From: Ahrensia sp.
GTDB taxonomy: Bacteria > Pseudomonadota > Alphaproteobacteria > Rhizobiales > Rhizobiaceae
Assembly (NCBI GenBank): GCA_002706335.1
Contig: PAKZ01000013.1
Location: 1 to 39,910, forward strand
DNA length: 39,910 bases
Reading direction: 5' to 3'
Part shown: piece after piece, positions 1-8,075 of the stretch
How positions within the stretch are numbered: position 1 is the stretch's first letter
Layout: the number at the start of each line of letters is the position of its first letter
Notes under the pieces: model-generated
Seen by the model: the letters and a program-made list of their open reading frames with translations, nothing else
What the model was told of the DNA's origin: nothing
The model's database searches: none
Made by a program: the position numbers and the translations under genes

Positions 1-99
1 AGGGGCGCTCGAAGAGAGACGCAGGCCATTCGGAGACCCATTCCGCGTCAAGCGCCCAGTCTCCGAAGGGCGGATGGCCCTGCCAACGCCCTTTGAAAC

Positions 100-127
100 A
101 AAAAGAAAAAAGGCCCCAATCGGGGCC
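100..127 (-). terminator. Intrinsic terminator of tRNA-Ser
   Basis: On the minus strand a perfect 6-bp stem (GGCCCC at 112-117 pairing with GGGGCC at 122-127) is followed by a T-rich run, seen as the A-rich tract at 100-111 on the plus strand. It lies about 25 nt beyond the 3' end of the tRNA gene, so it most likely ends that transcript. Bases 1-99 show no gene I can support. Confidence 0.8.
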
Positions 128-152
128 CCTCGACGGATTCAGTATCTGAATG

Positions 153-243
153 TGGCGGAGAGGAAGGGATTCGAACCCTCGAGACGGTTTAGCCGTCTAC
201 TCCCTTAGCAGGGGAGCGCCTTCGACCACTCGGCCACCTCTCC
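153..243 (-). tRNA. tRNA-Ser (anticodon GCU)
   Basis: The minus strand folds as a class II tRNA of 91 nt. It has a 7-bp acceptor stem (237-243 with 157-163), discriminator G, an encoded CCA at 153-155, a TTCGAATC T-loop, and a long variable arm with an ACGGTTTAGCCGT-type hairpin. The anticodon loop CTGCTAA carries GCT, which reads AGC/AGU serine codons. The long variable arm is characteristic of tRNA-Ser. An intrinsic terminator follows directly downstream. Confidence 0.97.
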
Positions 244-384
244 GCGAGCCACGCCCGTACCATGATTCAATTGCCTGTCCAAGGTTTTTTGGCCGTGGTG
301 CACGGTGACTTCATTCTCCTTTCATCTTGACAGAATTGCGCGTTGCGGCTTGCTGACTGCAGGTAAATCGGAGAATCGCCACGC

Positions 385-1485
385 ATGCCGACTGCCAATT
401 CCCTTGTCGCCTTGTTGCCCGCGACAATTCCCTTCGTCGGACCGGAGCGGCTCGAGCGCGAAAATGGCGGGGCATTCAAGGCCCGCCTCGGCGCAAATGA
501 ATGCAATTTCGGCTGCTCGCCCGATGCGATTTTGGCGATGGACAAGGCTGCGCGGGAGGATGTCTGGAAGTACAGCGATCCCGAGGCATGGGAGCTGCGT
601 CAGGCGCTGGCCGGGCATATCGGCATTTCCATGGATGAACTGGTCGTCGGGCCAGGCATCGACAATCTGCTGGGCCTGACGGTACGGATCTTTTCCGATA
701 CCGGCGATCCGATCGTCACGTCAGCGGGAGCCTATCCGACCTTCAACTATCATGTGGCGGGCTTCGGCCGCCGTCTCGTGACGGTGCCCTATCGCGACGA
801 CAAGGAGGATCTTGACGCGCTTGCGGCCGTGGCGGAACGCGAGCGGGCCAAGATCGTCTATCTCTCCAATCCCGACAATCCGATGGGCACATGGTGGAGC
901 GGCGCGGCGATCGAGGCCTTCATCGACATGCTACCCGACGAAACTCTGCTGATCCTTGATGAGGCTTATGGCGAACTGGCGCCGGACGGGGTGCGGCCAA
1001 GCATCGACACCGGCCGCCGCAACGTGCTGCGCTTCCGCACCTTCTCAAAGGCCTATGGGCTGGCGGGGCTGCGCGTCGGCTATCTCTTCGGCCCGGCCGA
1101 TCTCTGTGTCCATTACCACAAGGTGCGCGACCATTTCGGCGTCAACGTCATGGCGCAGCAAGCCGCGCAAGCCGCGCTCGCCGATCAGAAATGGCTCGAA
1201 CAGGTCTCGGTGCAATTCGAGGCGGCGCGCAAGCATATCGCGGCAGTCGCCGCTGCAAACGGCCTCGTGCCGCTGCCATCGGCGACGAATTTCGTCACCA
1301 TCGATTGCGGCCGTGACGGCGACTACGCCATGCGCGTGCTCAAGGAACTCAATGCGCGCGAGGTCTTTATCCGCAAGCCGGGCGCGCCGGGCATCGACCG
1401 CTGTATCCGGGTCAGCTGCGGCCTTCCGCACGAGCTCGACTATTTCGAAGCTACCCTGCCCGAAGCCCTGAAGGCAGCCGAATAG
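385..1485 (+). CDS. HisC-like PLP-dependent aminotransferase
   Basis: A 366-aa fold-type I aminotransferase (class I/II) most like the histidinol-phosphate aminotransferase branch. Visible landmarks are the NPDNPMGT substrate-loop motif (residues 162-169), LDEAY (191-195) where the Asp contacts the PLP pyridine nitrogen, and the Schiff-base lysine K222 in FSKAYGLAGLR. The C-terminal arginine in IRVSCG should bind the substrate carboxylate. The length fits the family. It starts at ATG 385 with a CGGAGAA ribosome site just upstream, and a TTGACA hexamer at 327-332 could be its -35 box. No his genes are adjacent, so this is probably a HisC paralogue acting on an aromatic or other amino acid rather than the biosynthetic HisC. 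The substrate is undetermined. Confidence 0.85.
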   Translation: MPTANSLVALLPATIPFVGPERLERENGGAFKARLGANECNFGCSPDAILAMDKAAREDVWKYSDPEAWELRQALAGHIGISMDELVVGPGIDNLLGLTVRIFSDTGDPIVTSAGAYPTFNYHVAGFGRRLVTVPYRDDKEDLDALAAVAERERAKIVYLSNPDNPMGTWWSGAAIEAFIDMLPDETLLILDEAYGELAPDGVRPSIDTGRRNVLRFRTFSKAYGLAGLRVGYLFGPADLCVHYHKVRDHFGVNVMAQQAAQAALADQKWLEQVSVQFEAARKHIAAVAAANGLVPLPSATNFVTIDCGRDGDYAMRVLKELNAREVFIRKPGAPGIDRCIRVSCGLPHELDYFEATLPEALKAAE

Positions 1486-1533
1486 GCTAAGGGCCGGATT
1501 GCCGCTCAGCGCGTCCCGGTCTATTTTGCTGCG

Positions 1534-2202
1534 ATGCAAAAAGACAATGCCGCCGAAAACAAGAAGCCCCATGAGACGGGCACCCGCGCCGATTTCGGAT
1601 CGCAGCGCAGCCGGCACTCGCTCGCCGAGGATATCTTCGCCATTCTGGTCGGCGTGGCGCTGGTTTCTTTCGGTGTCTTTCTCTACCAGCAAGCGGGTCT
1701 GGTTCTCGGCGGGCTCGCCGGCGTCGCGCTGATCCTCAATTATCTGACGCCGTTCGAGTTCGGCGCGATCTTCTTTGCCATCAATCTACCCTTCTACCTG
1801 TTCGGCATCGGCAGTCTCGGCTGGCGCTACATCCTGCGCACCTTCTGCGCGGTCACCGCGATGTCGGTGATCACGCGGCTGCTGCCGGCGGGTGTCGACA
1901 TGTCCTTCGTACATCCGCTGGTCGCTTCGATGATGGGCGGCGCGATGATCGGGTTGGGTCTGCTGGCGTTGTTCCGCCACGGCGCTGGCCTCGGCGGCGT
2001 CAATATCCTGGTCGCCTTCCTGCAGGAGCGCTTCGGCCTTCGCGCCGGCTACGTTCAGCTGGGCATCGACCTCTTGATCCTGGCCTCGGGCGCCTTCGTC
2101 GTCTCGCTGGGGCAACTCGCGTGGTCGGTCGGCGGCGCGGTGGTGTTCAACATGATCCTCGGAATCAACCACAAGCCGGGTCGTTATATGGCGTTCAGCT
2201 AG
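1534..2202 (+). CDS. YitT family membrane protein
   Basis: A 222-aa integral membrane protein with a charged N-terminal tail of about 28 residues followed by five or six hydrophobic segments. The pattern of GLVLGGLAGVALIL, FFAINLPFYLFG and GAGLGGVNIL matches the YitT/DUF161 family (PF02588). The family's function is not settled; transport roles have been proposed. No Shine-Dalgarno sequence is visible before ATG 1534, but no other in-frame start keeps the full first helix. It lies 48 nt after the aminotransferase on the same strand and may be cotranscribed. The C-terminal DUF2179 domain found in longer YitT proteins is absent, as in the short proteobacterial form. Confidence 0.85.
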   Translation: MQKDNAAENKKPHETGTRADFGSQRSRHSLAEDIFAILVGVALVSFGVFLYQQAGLVLGGLAGVALILNYLTPFEFGAIFFAINLPFYLFGIGSLGWRYILRTFCAVTAMSVITRLLPAGVDMSFVHPLVASMMGGAMIGLGLLALFRHGAGLGGVNILVAFLQERFGLRAGYVQLGIDLLILASGAFVVSLGQLAWSVGGAVVFNMILGINHKPGRYMAFS

Positions 2203-2267
2203 GATCGCTTCTCGACCGGCTGCATCGCGAGGCCTATCATCCCGCTCCGAGGATCGGGGGTGAGGTC

Positions 2268-2633
2268 ATGCGGTATCATCATCTTTATTGCGACGAGGCG
2301 GGCGTCAGCCACTGGCGCGACGTGGGGATTGCCCTCGAGGAGCGCATCTTTGCGCCGCCAGCTGCGGGCATCCATGTGTCAGAGCCGGAAATGGTCCGGG
2401 CCATGATGTTCCTGAAACTTCACGCCGGGTGGAGCGAACCGGCCCATCCGACGCCAAAACGGCAGACGCTGGTCTGCCTTGCCGGAGCCGTGCTGGTAAC
2501 CGCCGGCGACGGCGAGACGCGCGAAATCGCCAAAGGCGATGTTTGGCGTATGGAGGATATAAGCGGCGAAGGCCACCATACCCGGGTGATCGGCGATGAA
2601 GATTTCGAGGCGGCGGTCATCCAGTTCGACTGA
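2268..2633 (+). CDS. Cupin-domain protein
   Basis: A 121-aa single-domain cupin. The segment HPTPKRQTLVCLAG followed by GDGETREIAKGDVWRMED and GEGHHTRV has the two-motif layout of a beta-barrel cupin. The histidines at HAGW, AHP and GHH are candidate metal ligands. Similar small cupins are common in proteobacteria and lack an assigned reaction. ATG 2268 is chosen because GGGGGTGAGG lies just upstream; the reading frame is open further 5' but that part overlaps the yitT-like gene in another frame and looks non-coding. The gap to the preceding gene is 65 nt, so the two may be cotranscribed. Confidence 0.8.
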   Translation: MRYHHLYCDEAGVSHWRDVGIALEERIFAPPAAGIHVSEPEMVRAMMFLKLHAGWSEPAHPTPKRQTLVCLAGAVLVTAGDGETREIAKGDVWRMEDISGEGHHTRVIGDEDFEAAVIQFD

Positions 2634-2670
2634 ACCGCCCTGCCCCTTAAGCCTGGGTGTTTTGCCGAGA

Positions 2671-2726
2671 CCGGGACGGAGGAGGCGCGACCCATCCCCA
2701 TGTCGCCGACGCCTGCTCCGTCCCGG
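2671..2726. repeat. Imperfect 16-bp inverted repeat
   Basis: CCGGGACGGAGGAGGC (2671-2686) and GCCTGCTCCGTCCCGG (2711-2726) are inverted copies with one mismatch and a 24-nt loop. They lie between the converging cupin and Sel1-like genes. There is no T-run, so it may act as a transcript-end stem-loop for either strand rather than a canonical intrinsic terminator. Confidence 0.6.
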
Positions 2727-2762
2727 GGCGCTTCCCCGGTAAAGCCTGTTCGGAGGCCTGCC

Positions 2763-3029
2763 TTAGTGGCAGGGCATCCACTGACGCGCCTCGCGCAGCG
2801 CGCGGGCCAGCTCGTCCTTCGACATCGTCTCGGCCACCTCGGCGCGCAGCAGCGCGGCGCGCGGGCATCCCTTGATAGCGGCGATGTTGAACCATTTATG
2901 AGCGGCGACCATGTCGGTCTCGCACTCGCGGCCCGTCGCGTACATCATGCCCATTTCGAAAAGGATTTCGGCGTTGTTCGCGGCGCCGAGAGCCGCCATT
3001 TCTGCATTCTCGATCTCGATGCGTGCCAT
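2763..3029 (-). CDS. Small Sel1-like repeat protein
   Basis: An 88-aa soluble protein. Residues around 22-57 (LFEMGMMYATGRECETDMVAAHKWFNIAA) match one Sel1/TPR-like helix pair: G-x-M-Y-A-x-G at the first helix and A-x-K-W-F-N-I-A-A at the second. Such repeats mediate protein-protein contacts; single-repeat proteins of this size are common in Hyphomicrobiales but uncharacterised. The start ATG at 3029 has AAGGA about 9 nt upstream. It converges on the cupin gene and diverges from the DUF2147 gene across a 414-bp AT-rich gap. Confidence 0.75.
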   Translation of the reverse strand: MARIEIENAEMAALGAANNAEILFEMGMMYATGRECETDMVAAHKWFNIAAIKGCPRAALLRAEVAETMSKDELARALREARQWMPCH

Positions 3030-3443
3030 CGTAACTGTTCCTTCAGTCCCCGTTTCAACTCCCGAGGCCGCCGCTCTTTTCTGTTACCGGCTGGCTTTCG
3101 GTGCGATGGGTGGAGAATGGCGCGGCCGACTGAATCCCTCGCTAAAAAGCGTGCTTAATGCCCGACAAACAAAACTAAAATTCTTCGTAAACTTGACTCA
3201 AGGTTAACCAGACAAGCTCCTGTTTTTCCGTATTTTTCTCCCGAATTTCCTTCAAATTTTCCCGACCGGATGAAAGCCTTTGTTCACCGTGATCGGCGAA
3301 CCGGTTCGGCCGGCGGACAATTTTCGATGGGATTTTTCCCGCAGGACCAGGGATATCGTGCCGCTTGAACTCGCGATTACTTTTACGTAATGGTCAACGA
3401 ACACGGCGCGGCATCGTGCCGGCCGTTGTTTCGGGAGGAATTC
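3030..3443. other. Intergenic region with phased T/A-tracts
   Basis: This 414-bp gap separates two divergent genes and holds no ORF I can support. It is clearly richer in A/T than its surroundings between about 3140 and 3262. T/A-tracts recur near 3223, 3233, 3245 and 3255, close to one helical turn apart, which is the pattern of intrinsically bent promoter DNA. A TTGACT hexamer at 3193-3198 lacks a convincing -10 partner, so no promoter is called with confidence. Confidence 0.4.
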
Positions 3444-3785
3444 ATGATCCGACAGTTCATTCTCGCCGGCGCAATTGCCGGCGCCGTCGCGTTTCCGGCG
3501 CTGGCGGACCCCATCGAGGGCAACTGGAAAACCCAGAGCGGCGAGACGGCTGGCATCTCGACTTGCGGCGGCAGCTTCTGCATCAAGCTCAAGACGGGCA
3601 CCTACGCCGGTCAGCAGATCGGCAAAATGAGCGCCAACGGCGCCAACAAATACAAGGGATCGATCACCGATCCGACCGACAACAAGACCTATTCCGGCTC
3701 GGCGACGCTTTCCGGCTCCGTTCTGAAAATGAAGGGCTGCGTGCTGGCGGTGCTGTGCAAGACGCAGACCTGGAACAAGATCTAG
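3444..3785 (+). CDS. DUF2147 secreted protein
   Basis: A 113-aa exported protein. A signal peptide of about 20 residues ends at FPALA before DPIEGNWKT. The mature part shows the DUF2147 layout: G-x-W-K-T near the start, a C-G-G-x-F-C pair, the middle motif DPTDNKTYSGSATLSG, and the C-terminal G-C-x(5)-C-x-T-Q-T-W. The four cysteines probably form two disulfides in the periplasm. Function is unknown for the family. ATG 3444 is chosen over an upstream in-frame ATG because it has a strong GGGAGGAA site 5-10 nt away and starts the signal peptide directly. An intrinsic terminator follows the stop codon. Confidence 0.85.
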   Translation: MIRQFILAGAIAGAVAFPALADPIEGNWKTQSGETAGISTCGGSFCIKLKTGTYAGQQIGKMSANGANKYKGSITDPTDNKTYSGSATLSGSVLKMKGCVLAVLCKTQTWNKI

Positions 3786-3801
3786 CCTGCAGACAAACGC
3801 G

Positions 3802-3834
3802 AAAGGCGGCGCCCGGCCGGGACGCCGCCTTTTT
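3802..3834 (+). terminator. Intrinsic terminator after DUF2147 gene
   Basis: AAAGGCGGCG (3802-3811) pairs with CGCCGCCTTT (3823-3832), and the stem runs into a TTTTT tract ending at 3834. It sits 17 nt after the DUF2147 stop codon. The converging autotransporter gene ends at 3857, so the hairpin may also slow transcription from that side, although the T-run is better on the plus strand. Confidence 0.85.
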
Positions 3835-3856
3835 CGCGAACCGCGAACAGTAGCCG

Positions 3857-6013
3857 TCAGAACGGGACGGTCAGCGTCAGCTTTCCATCTACGCTGAGCG
3901 TAGAATTCGTGTCTGTGCCGACCGCGATACGGGCGCTGATATTCACGCTGTCCGCAGCCATCGCCTGGAACTTCACACCTCCGAATATGCCGACGCCTGA
4001 GGTGACATCGTCCGCGCCGAGCCCGATCGTCGTCCCGACGGCAGTCGCCGAGAGTCCGGCATCCGTGCTGGCATCGGCTTCGACCCGCAGGAACGGCGGC
4101 AACGTGCCGCCTCCCAAGACGAAGGGCGCGCCGGCTTCGAGGCTGGCCTGGAAATGGTGCGAGGCGACGCCGGAAATTACGGCGCCGAGGCTGTCCAGAT
4201 CCATCGTATCGCCGAAAAATCCATTGTAGCCGGCCGCTCCTTCGAGCACGAAGCGCGCAGCAGCGGGTGCATAAGCGAAACCGGTGTCGAAGCCGGCGAT
4301 CACCCCGGTCGTCGACCCGTCGCCGCTGGCAAGCTCCGAACTCTCGATGCGCGCTTCCGCACCGCCGAGCCATACACTGCCGCTGACCGTCGTATCCGGC
4401 GCAACCGAACGCGCTGCACGAAGGCCCGCGAAGCCAGCGAGAAAACGCGTGTCGTGGACACCGTCATCGAGGGACGCGCCGTACAGCGCTCCGCCCCCGA
4501 AGAAACCGAGCATGCTGTTGCCATGATCCCAGTTGCGCCCGGCGACGAAACCGCCGCCGCCCAGATCGAAACCCTGCGTCATCGCCGCGGCATCGAAGTC
4601 GGACCAGCCGCCGAAGGCGCGCGCCCAGAAAAGCCGGTCGGATGACGGGGCGGTACCAATCGCCTGCGAGAGGTCCATGCCGAACTCCGATACCGAGGCG
4701 TCGATCGCCGTGAAGGGCGAGGAGTCGATCGCGATCACGGCCGGCGCGCTGACGGGCAGAGCGGACCTGGCGCCCGTTTGCGGCGTCACATAGATGGCGT
4801 TGTAGCCGTTGAGTTGCACGTCATAGCTGTCGTCTGCGAGCGTAAACACGCCGGAGACCGGGCCGATGATCGCGAACGTGTTGTTGCCGGCGCCGAGATC
4901 GATCAGGCCGTCGATCAGCGACCCCGACCCGACCTGCAGCGTGTCGTTGCCGCCTCTGAGCGCGACCGCCGTTCCACCCGTGCCGATCAGCGTGCCGGTG
5001 TTGAGGATCGTCTGGTCGGCCATATCGGCCTCGTCGGCGTTGATGCCGATATGACCGGAGATATGGCCGGTGTTGGTGACGAAAGACGGTCCGGTACCAT
5101 TCTCGTCGAAATCGATGCCATCCTCACCGCCCACCGAAATGATCGTGCCGGTGTTGAGCACGTTGCCATCGTCCAGATCGATGCCGTCCTGCACGCCCGT
5201 GACATAAAGTGTTCCGGTGTTGACGATGGTCGCGCCACCTGCGGCGTTTATCGCGTCGTCGACAGAATTGATGATGCCGTTGTTGATCACGGTCACGCCA
5301 TATTCATTGGCGTTCACGCCTTCCTTGCCGGCGAAGATCTTGCCGTTGTTGACGACCCTGGAATTCTCGCCGGCCTGGATTCCGTCATCGCCGGCATTGA
5401 TTACGCCATCGGCAGTGTTGGTCACGTTGCCATCGGCGCCGACGCGGATACCGTCTGACTCGGCCCCGACCGATCCGGCATTGGTTACCGTGACATCGTC
5501 TTCCTCGGCGTCGATGCCGCGGTCATCGCCGGTGATCGAGCCATTGTTCGTAATGGTCGATCTCTCGCCCGCCTGGATGCCTTCGTCGCCGCCGGTAATG
5601 GTGCCGTTGTTGACGATGACGGCGTCCTTGTCGACGTGGATACCGTCCTTGGAAACCGAAACGATGTCACCGTTGTTCGTGACGGTGACGTCGTCGTCGC
5701 CCTCGATGGCGTGGTCGTCCTTGGAACCAACCGATCCGTCATTGGTGATCCCGACGTCGTCCTTTACCAGGATGCCCTGATCATCGGCGTCGATAACCGC
5801 ACCCGTCTCGACGGTCACCGTGCCGTCGTCGAACTCGTCGTCGCGGAAGCCGTCACTTGTACCCGTGCAGACAATATCATCGCCATCTGCTGCCGGATCG
5901 GGGGCGCAAGCCGCCCGGGAAGTCTCGATGGAAAGCGAGAGCGCCAGAATAGACACCCCACACAGAAGGCCCGCGCCCTTGAGAGCGGCCCCGAAACGCG
6001 AAACGCACATCAT
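3857..6013 (-). CDS. Autotransporter-like protein with acidic repeats
   Basis: A 718-aa type V secretion candidate. An extended N-terminal signal region (hydrophobic core GAGLLCGVSILALSLSI, likely cut near SRA-A) is followed by a passenger of about eleven repeats of 18-24 residues. Each carries an N-x-G-x-I turn and a D/E-D-G-I turn, as expected for a right-handed beta-helix; the repeats are strikingly acidic. From about residue 440 to the end the sequence alternates as in a C-terminal outer-membrane barrel (FWARAFGGWSDF start) and finishes with LTLTVPF, the terminal aromatic typical of barrels recognised by BAM. ATG 6013 is chosen because AAGGGG lies 9 nt upstream; an in-frame TTG at 6022 lies directly against that site and is unlikely. 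A cell-surface adhesin role is inference. Confidence 0.75.
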   Translation of the reverse strand: MMCVSRFGAALKGAGLLCGVSILALSLSIETSRAACAPDPAADGDDIVCTGTSDGFRDDEFDDGTVTVETGAVIDADDQGILVKDDVGITNDGSVGSKDDHAIEGDDDVTVTNNGDIVSVSKDGIHVDKDAVIVNNGTITGGDEGIQAGERSTITNNGSITGDDRGIDAEEDDVTVTNAGSVGAESDGIRVGADGNVTNTADGVINAGDDGIQAGENSRVVNNGKIFAGKEGVNANEYGVTVINNGIINSVDDAINAAGGATIVNTGTLYVTGVQDGIDLDDGNVLNTGTIISVGGEDGIDFDENGTGPSFVTNTGHISGHIGINADEADMADQTILNTGTLIGTGGTAVALRGGNDTLQVGSGSLIDGLIDLGAGNNTFAIIGPVSGVFTLADDSYDVQLNGYNAIYVTPQTGARSALPVSAPAVIAIDSSPFTAIDASVSEFGMDLSQAIGTAPSSDRLFWARAFGGWSDFDAAAMTQGFDLGGGGFVAGRNWDHGNSMLGFFGGGALYGASLDDGVHDTRFLAGFAGLRAARSVAPDTTVSGSVWLGGAEARIESSELASGDGSTTGVIAGFDTGFAYAPAAARFVLEGAAGYNGFFGDTMDLDSLGAVISGVASHHFQASLEAGAPFVLGGGTLPPFLRVEADASTDAGLSATAVGTTIGLGADDVTSGVGIFGGVKFQAMAADSVNISARIAVGTDTNSTLSVDGKLTLTVPF

Positions 6014-6199
6014 GAATATCAACCCCTTGATTTCATTCCTGCGCGATGTAGCAGCGCCGAGGCCGCTCCCTATGACAGATCAATGACAGCCGGCACCCAA
6101 ATCGTGGATGTGGCATCACTGCAACAGAAGGCGGAGTTAGATCCGGCCTCACCATTGATTATCGTGACACTGTATATACCTGTGTGGTGCGGCATATTT

Positions 6200-6214
6200 A
6201 TTCCGCCGTGGAAT
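6200..6214. promoter_or_regulatory. Putative LysR T-N11-A box
   Basis: ATTCC-GCCGT-GGAAT is a perfect 5-5-5 dyad containing the T-N11-A core typical of LysR-type regulator sites. It lies 6 nt before the LysR start codon and about 190 nt before the divergent autotransporter start. Autoregulation, possibly with control of the neighbour, is inference. Confidence 0.4.
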
Positions 6215-6219
6215 GCCAC

Positions 6220-7137
6220 ATGGATCTGATTTCATCATTCAGGACTTTCATCCGGGTCGCCGAGACCGAGAGCTTCTCGGCCGTGGCGCGCGAGTTCCGG
6301 ATCGGACAGCCGGCAATCTCGAAACAGATCTCGGCGCTCGAGGAACATCTGGGCGCCCGGCTGTTACAGCGCTCAACCCGGTCACTCGCCCTCACTGACG
6401 AGGGCGTCGAGTTCCTGAGCCAGGCGCGCGCCGCGGTGGAGGCGGCCGACGAAGCGGTCGAGCGGATGCGCGGCCGCGATGGCCATGTTTCCGGCGTTCT
6501 GCGGATGACAACGAGCGCGAGCTTCGCGCGCATGCATATCGTGCCGCGCCTGCATCTTCTGGGGCGCCGCCATCCGGAGTTGCGCGTCGATCTTGTCCTG
6601 CAGGATTCGGTCATCGACATGGTCGAACAGGGTCTTGACCTTGCGATCCGTTTCGGCGAACCGCGCGAGCCGAACCTGATCGCACGCCGCCTCGGCACCA
6701 TGCGCATGATCGTCGTCGCCTCGAAACAGTATCTCGAACGATGGGGCCGTCCCGCGACCCCTGACGAGTTGAGGAATCATAGTTGCCTCGTCTTCAGCGG
6801 CATATCTGACGCCGACCAGTGGCCGTTTATCGAGGACAACCAGACCCGCTACGTGGGAGTGAATTGGCGCGTCCGGATCAATAACTCCGACGCGCTACGG
6901 CAGGCGGTCCTGTCGGGGCTTGGCATCGCGATGATGCCAAGCTGGCAGTTTCCGGATCTCTGGGAGAATGAAACGCTGGAAACGCTTTTCGACGAATACG
7001 AGACAACATCGCTGCCGATGTATGCCGTCTATCCGTCACGGCGGCACACGCCGGCCAAGGTTCGCGCGATGATCGAATTCCTGCAACACGAGATCAGCAT
7101 CGATCCGACAATGACGGGGGGTGTAGGTCTCGTTTGA
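6220..7137 (+). CDS. LysR-family transcriptional regulator
   Basis: A 305-aa LysR-type regulator. Residues 1-60 form the winged HTH (FRTFIRVAETESFSAVAREFRIGQPAISKQISALE, then LGARLLQRSTRSLALTDEG). Residues from about 90 to 290 form the periplasmic-binding-protein-like effector domain of the CrgA/DmlR-type branch (LDLAIRFGEP, LIARRLG). ATG 6220 begins directly at the HTH; upstream in-frame ATG codons would add an unrelated tail. It diverges from the autotransporter gene across a 206-bp shared control region, which makes that gene a natural target, and it converges on the AhpC/TSA-like gene. The effector ligand is unknown. Confidence 0.9.
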   Translation: MDLISSFRTFIRVAETESFSAVAREFRIGQPAISKQISALEEHLGARLLQRSTRSLALTDEGVEFLSQARAAVEAADEAVERMRGRDGHVSGVLRMTTSASFARMHIVPRLHLLGRRHPELRVDLVLQDSVIDMVEQGLDLAIRFGEPREPNLIARRLGTMRMIVVASKQYLERWGRPATPDELRNHSCLVFSGISDADQWPFIEDNQTRYVGVNWRVRINNSDALRQAVLSGLGIAMMPSWQFPDLWENETLETLFDEYETTSLPMYAVYPSRRHTPAKVRAMIEFLQHEISIDPTMTGGVGLV

Positions 7138-7150
7138 GCGCCCGCCGGCA

Positions 7151-7819
7151 TCACGCCGGCAGGTGTCGTTCGAGCTTCGCAAGCAGCCGGTCGCGCAATT
7201 CCGACGGTTCCAGGCGCATGGCCGGATGCGGATAGGCATTGGCGCAGAAGATGGCGCCCTCGGCATCAACGAGAAACGTCGCTTCAAGCGGCAGCGACCA
7301 GTCGGCGGACTCGTTCATGGCCGCGAGGTCGACGCCGTGGCTCTTGAAAAGGCCGACCATGGCCGGGGTCACCCTGGCGCGCACGCCCATCGCCTCGGCC
7401 AGTTTTTGCTCCGGATCGGTCAGCAGAAGATAACCCAACAGGTTTCTCGCAACAGCGGCGGACAGCGCTTCGTGACAGCGCGGCGTAATGCCAACCAGAA
7501 CCGCCCCGCGTTCCGTGAGGGCGGCACGGACTTCCTCGTAGGCACGCATCGATGTCGTGCTGTAGGGACACCAGTCGCCGCGAAAGAACAACAGCGCCGC
7601 CGGCTTGCCGGCAATCAGGTCAAGGACGGAAACCTCGCTGCCGTCGGCGGCGACAAGCGTCGCGTCTGGCACGGTCTTTGGGCATTTCAGGACGGTCCCG
7701 TCCTCGGACGCGAGGCTCGCCTGGATTTCAGCCGCCTGTTCGCAGGCAGCAGCGACCTTCGGCCCGGCGTTGCGGGACATGGAATCGCGCAGAAATCTCA
7801 GCTTCGTGTTCAGGGACAT
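7151..7819 (-). CDS. AhpC/TSA-like thioredoxin-fold protein
   Basis: A 222-aa peroxiredoxin-like protein. After an N-terminal helical region, the thioredoxin fold begins around residue 50 (CPKTVPDATLVAADGSEVSVLDL). The putative active-site motif FFRGDWCPYS follows, then a C-terminal half with VGITPRCHEAL and EATFLVDAEGAIFCANAYPHPAMR. In the better-known relatives the motif is W-C-P-Y-C; here the second Cys is Ser, so a 1-Cys mechanism or non-redox role must be considered. ATG 7819 is preferred over an upstream start because the preceding 67 residues look non-coding. It is expected to be cytoplasmic, since no signal peptide is seen. Confidence 0.8.
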   Translation of the reverse strand: MSLNTKLRFLRDSMSRNAGPKVAAACEQAAEIQASLASEDGTVLKCPKTVPDATLVAADGSEVSVLDLIAGKPAALLFFRGDWCPYSTTSMRAYEEVRAALTERGAVLVGITPRCHEALSAAVARNLLGYLLLTDPEQKLAEAMGVRARVTPAMVGLFKSHGVDLAAMNESADWSLPLEATFLVDAEGAIFCANAYPHPAMRLEPSELRDRLLAKLERHLPA

Positions 7820-8030
7820 CGCGTCCACCGGTTCAAGGTCCTTGCCAGAATAGCAAACTCGCGGGAGATGTGAACATCGGCCGCGAGCCGCATTTCCGAT
7901 GAGCCGGGTGTCATTGCGGATTGCCGCTCGAGAACAATCCCCTTTTGCTTCCTCGTTCGGGGGCTGAGCCCCTTTGAGCCGACGGAAGCCTTGCCGGCAT
8001 GATCGGCTTGTTGCGTTCATTGGTGTCGGA

Positions 8031-8066
8031 CGGGCGCCAGGACCGGGAGTATTGCCCTGGCGCCCG
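8031..8066 (-). terminator. Stem-loop at the 3' end of the small exported-protein gene
   Basis: CGGGCGCCAGG (8031-8041) and CCTGGCGCCCG (8056-8066) form a perfect 11-bp stem with a 14-nt loop, 10 nt beyond the stop codon of the minus-strand gene at 8076-8405. There is no T-run, so it could protect the mRNA 3' end or act as a factor-dependent terminator. Confidence 0.55.
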
Positions 8067-8075
8067 CATGTCGGC

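Noticed and set aside
3378-3388. TTACGTAA palindrome shared with the gap near 12612-12619
   Set aside because: An 8-bp palindrome is expected to occur about once by chance in 40 kb; the two copies have no other shared context.
3252-4373. 373-codon minus-strand frame partly in the gap before the DUF2147 gene
   Set aside because: Arg-rich product in another frame of the autotransporter 3' end and antisense to DUF2147; no start context or family pattern.
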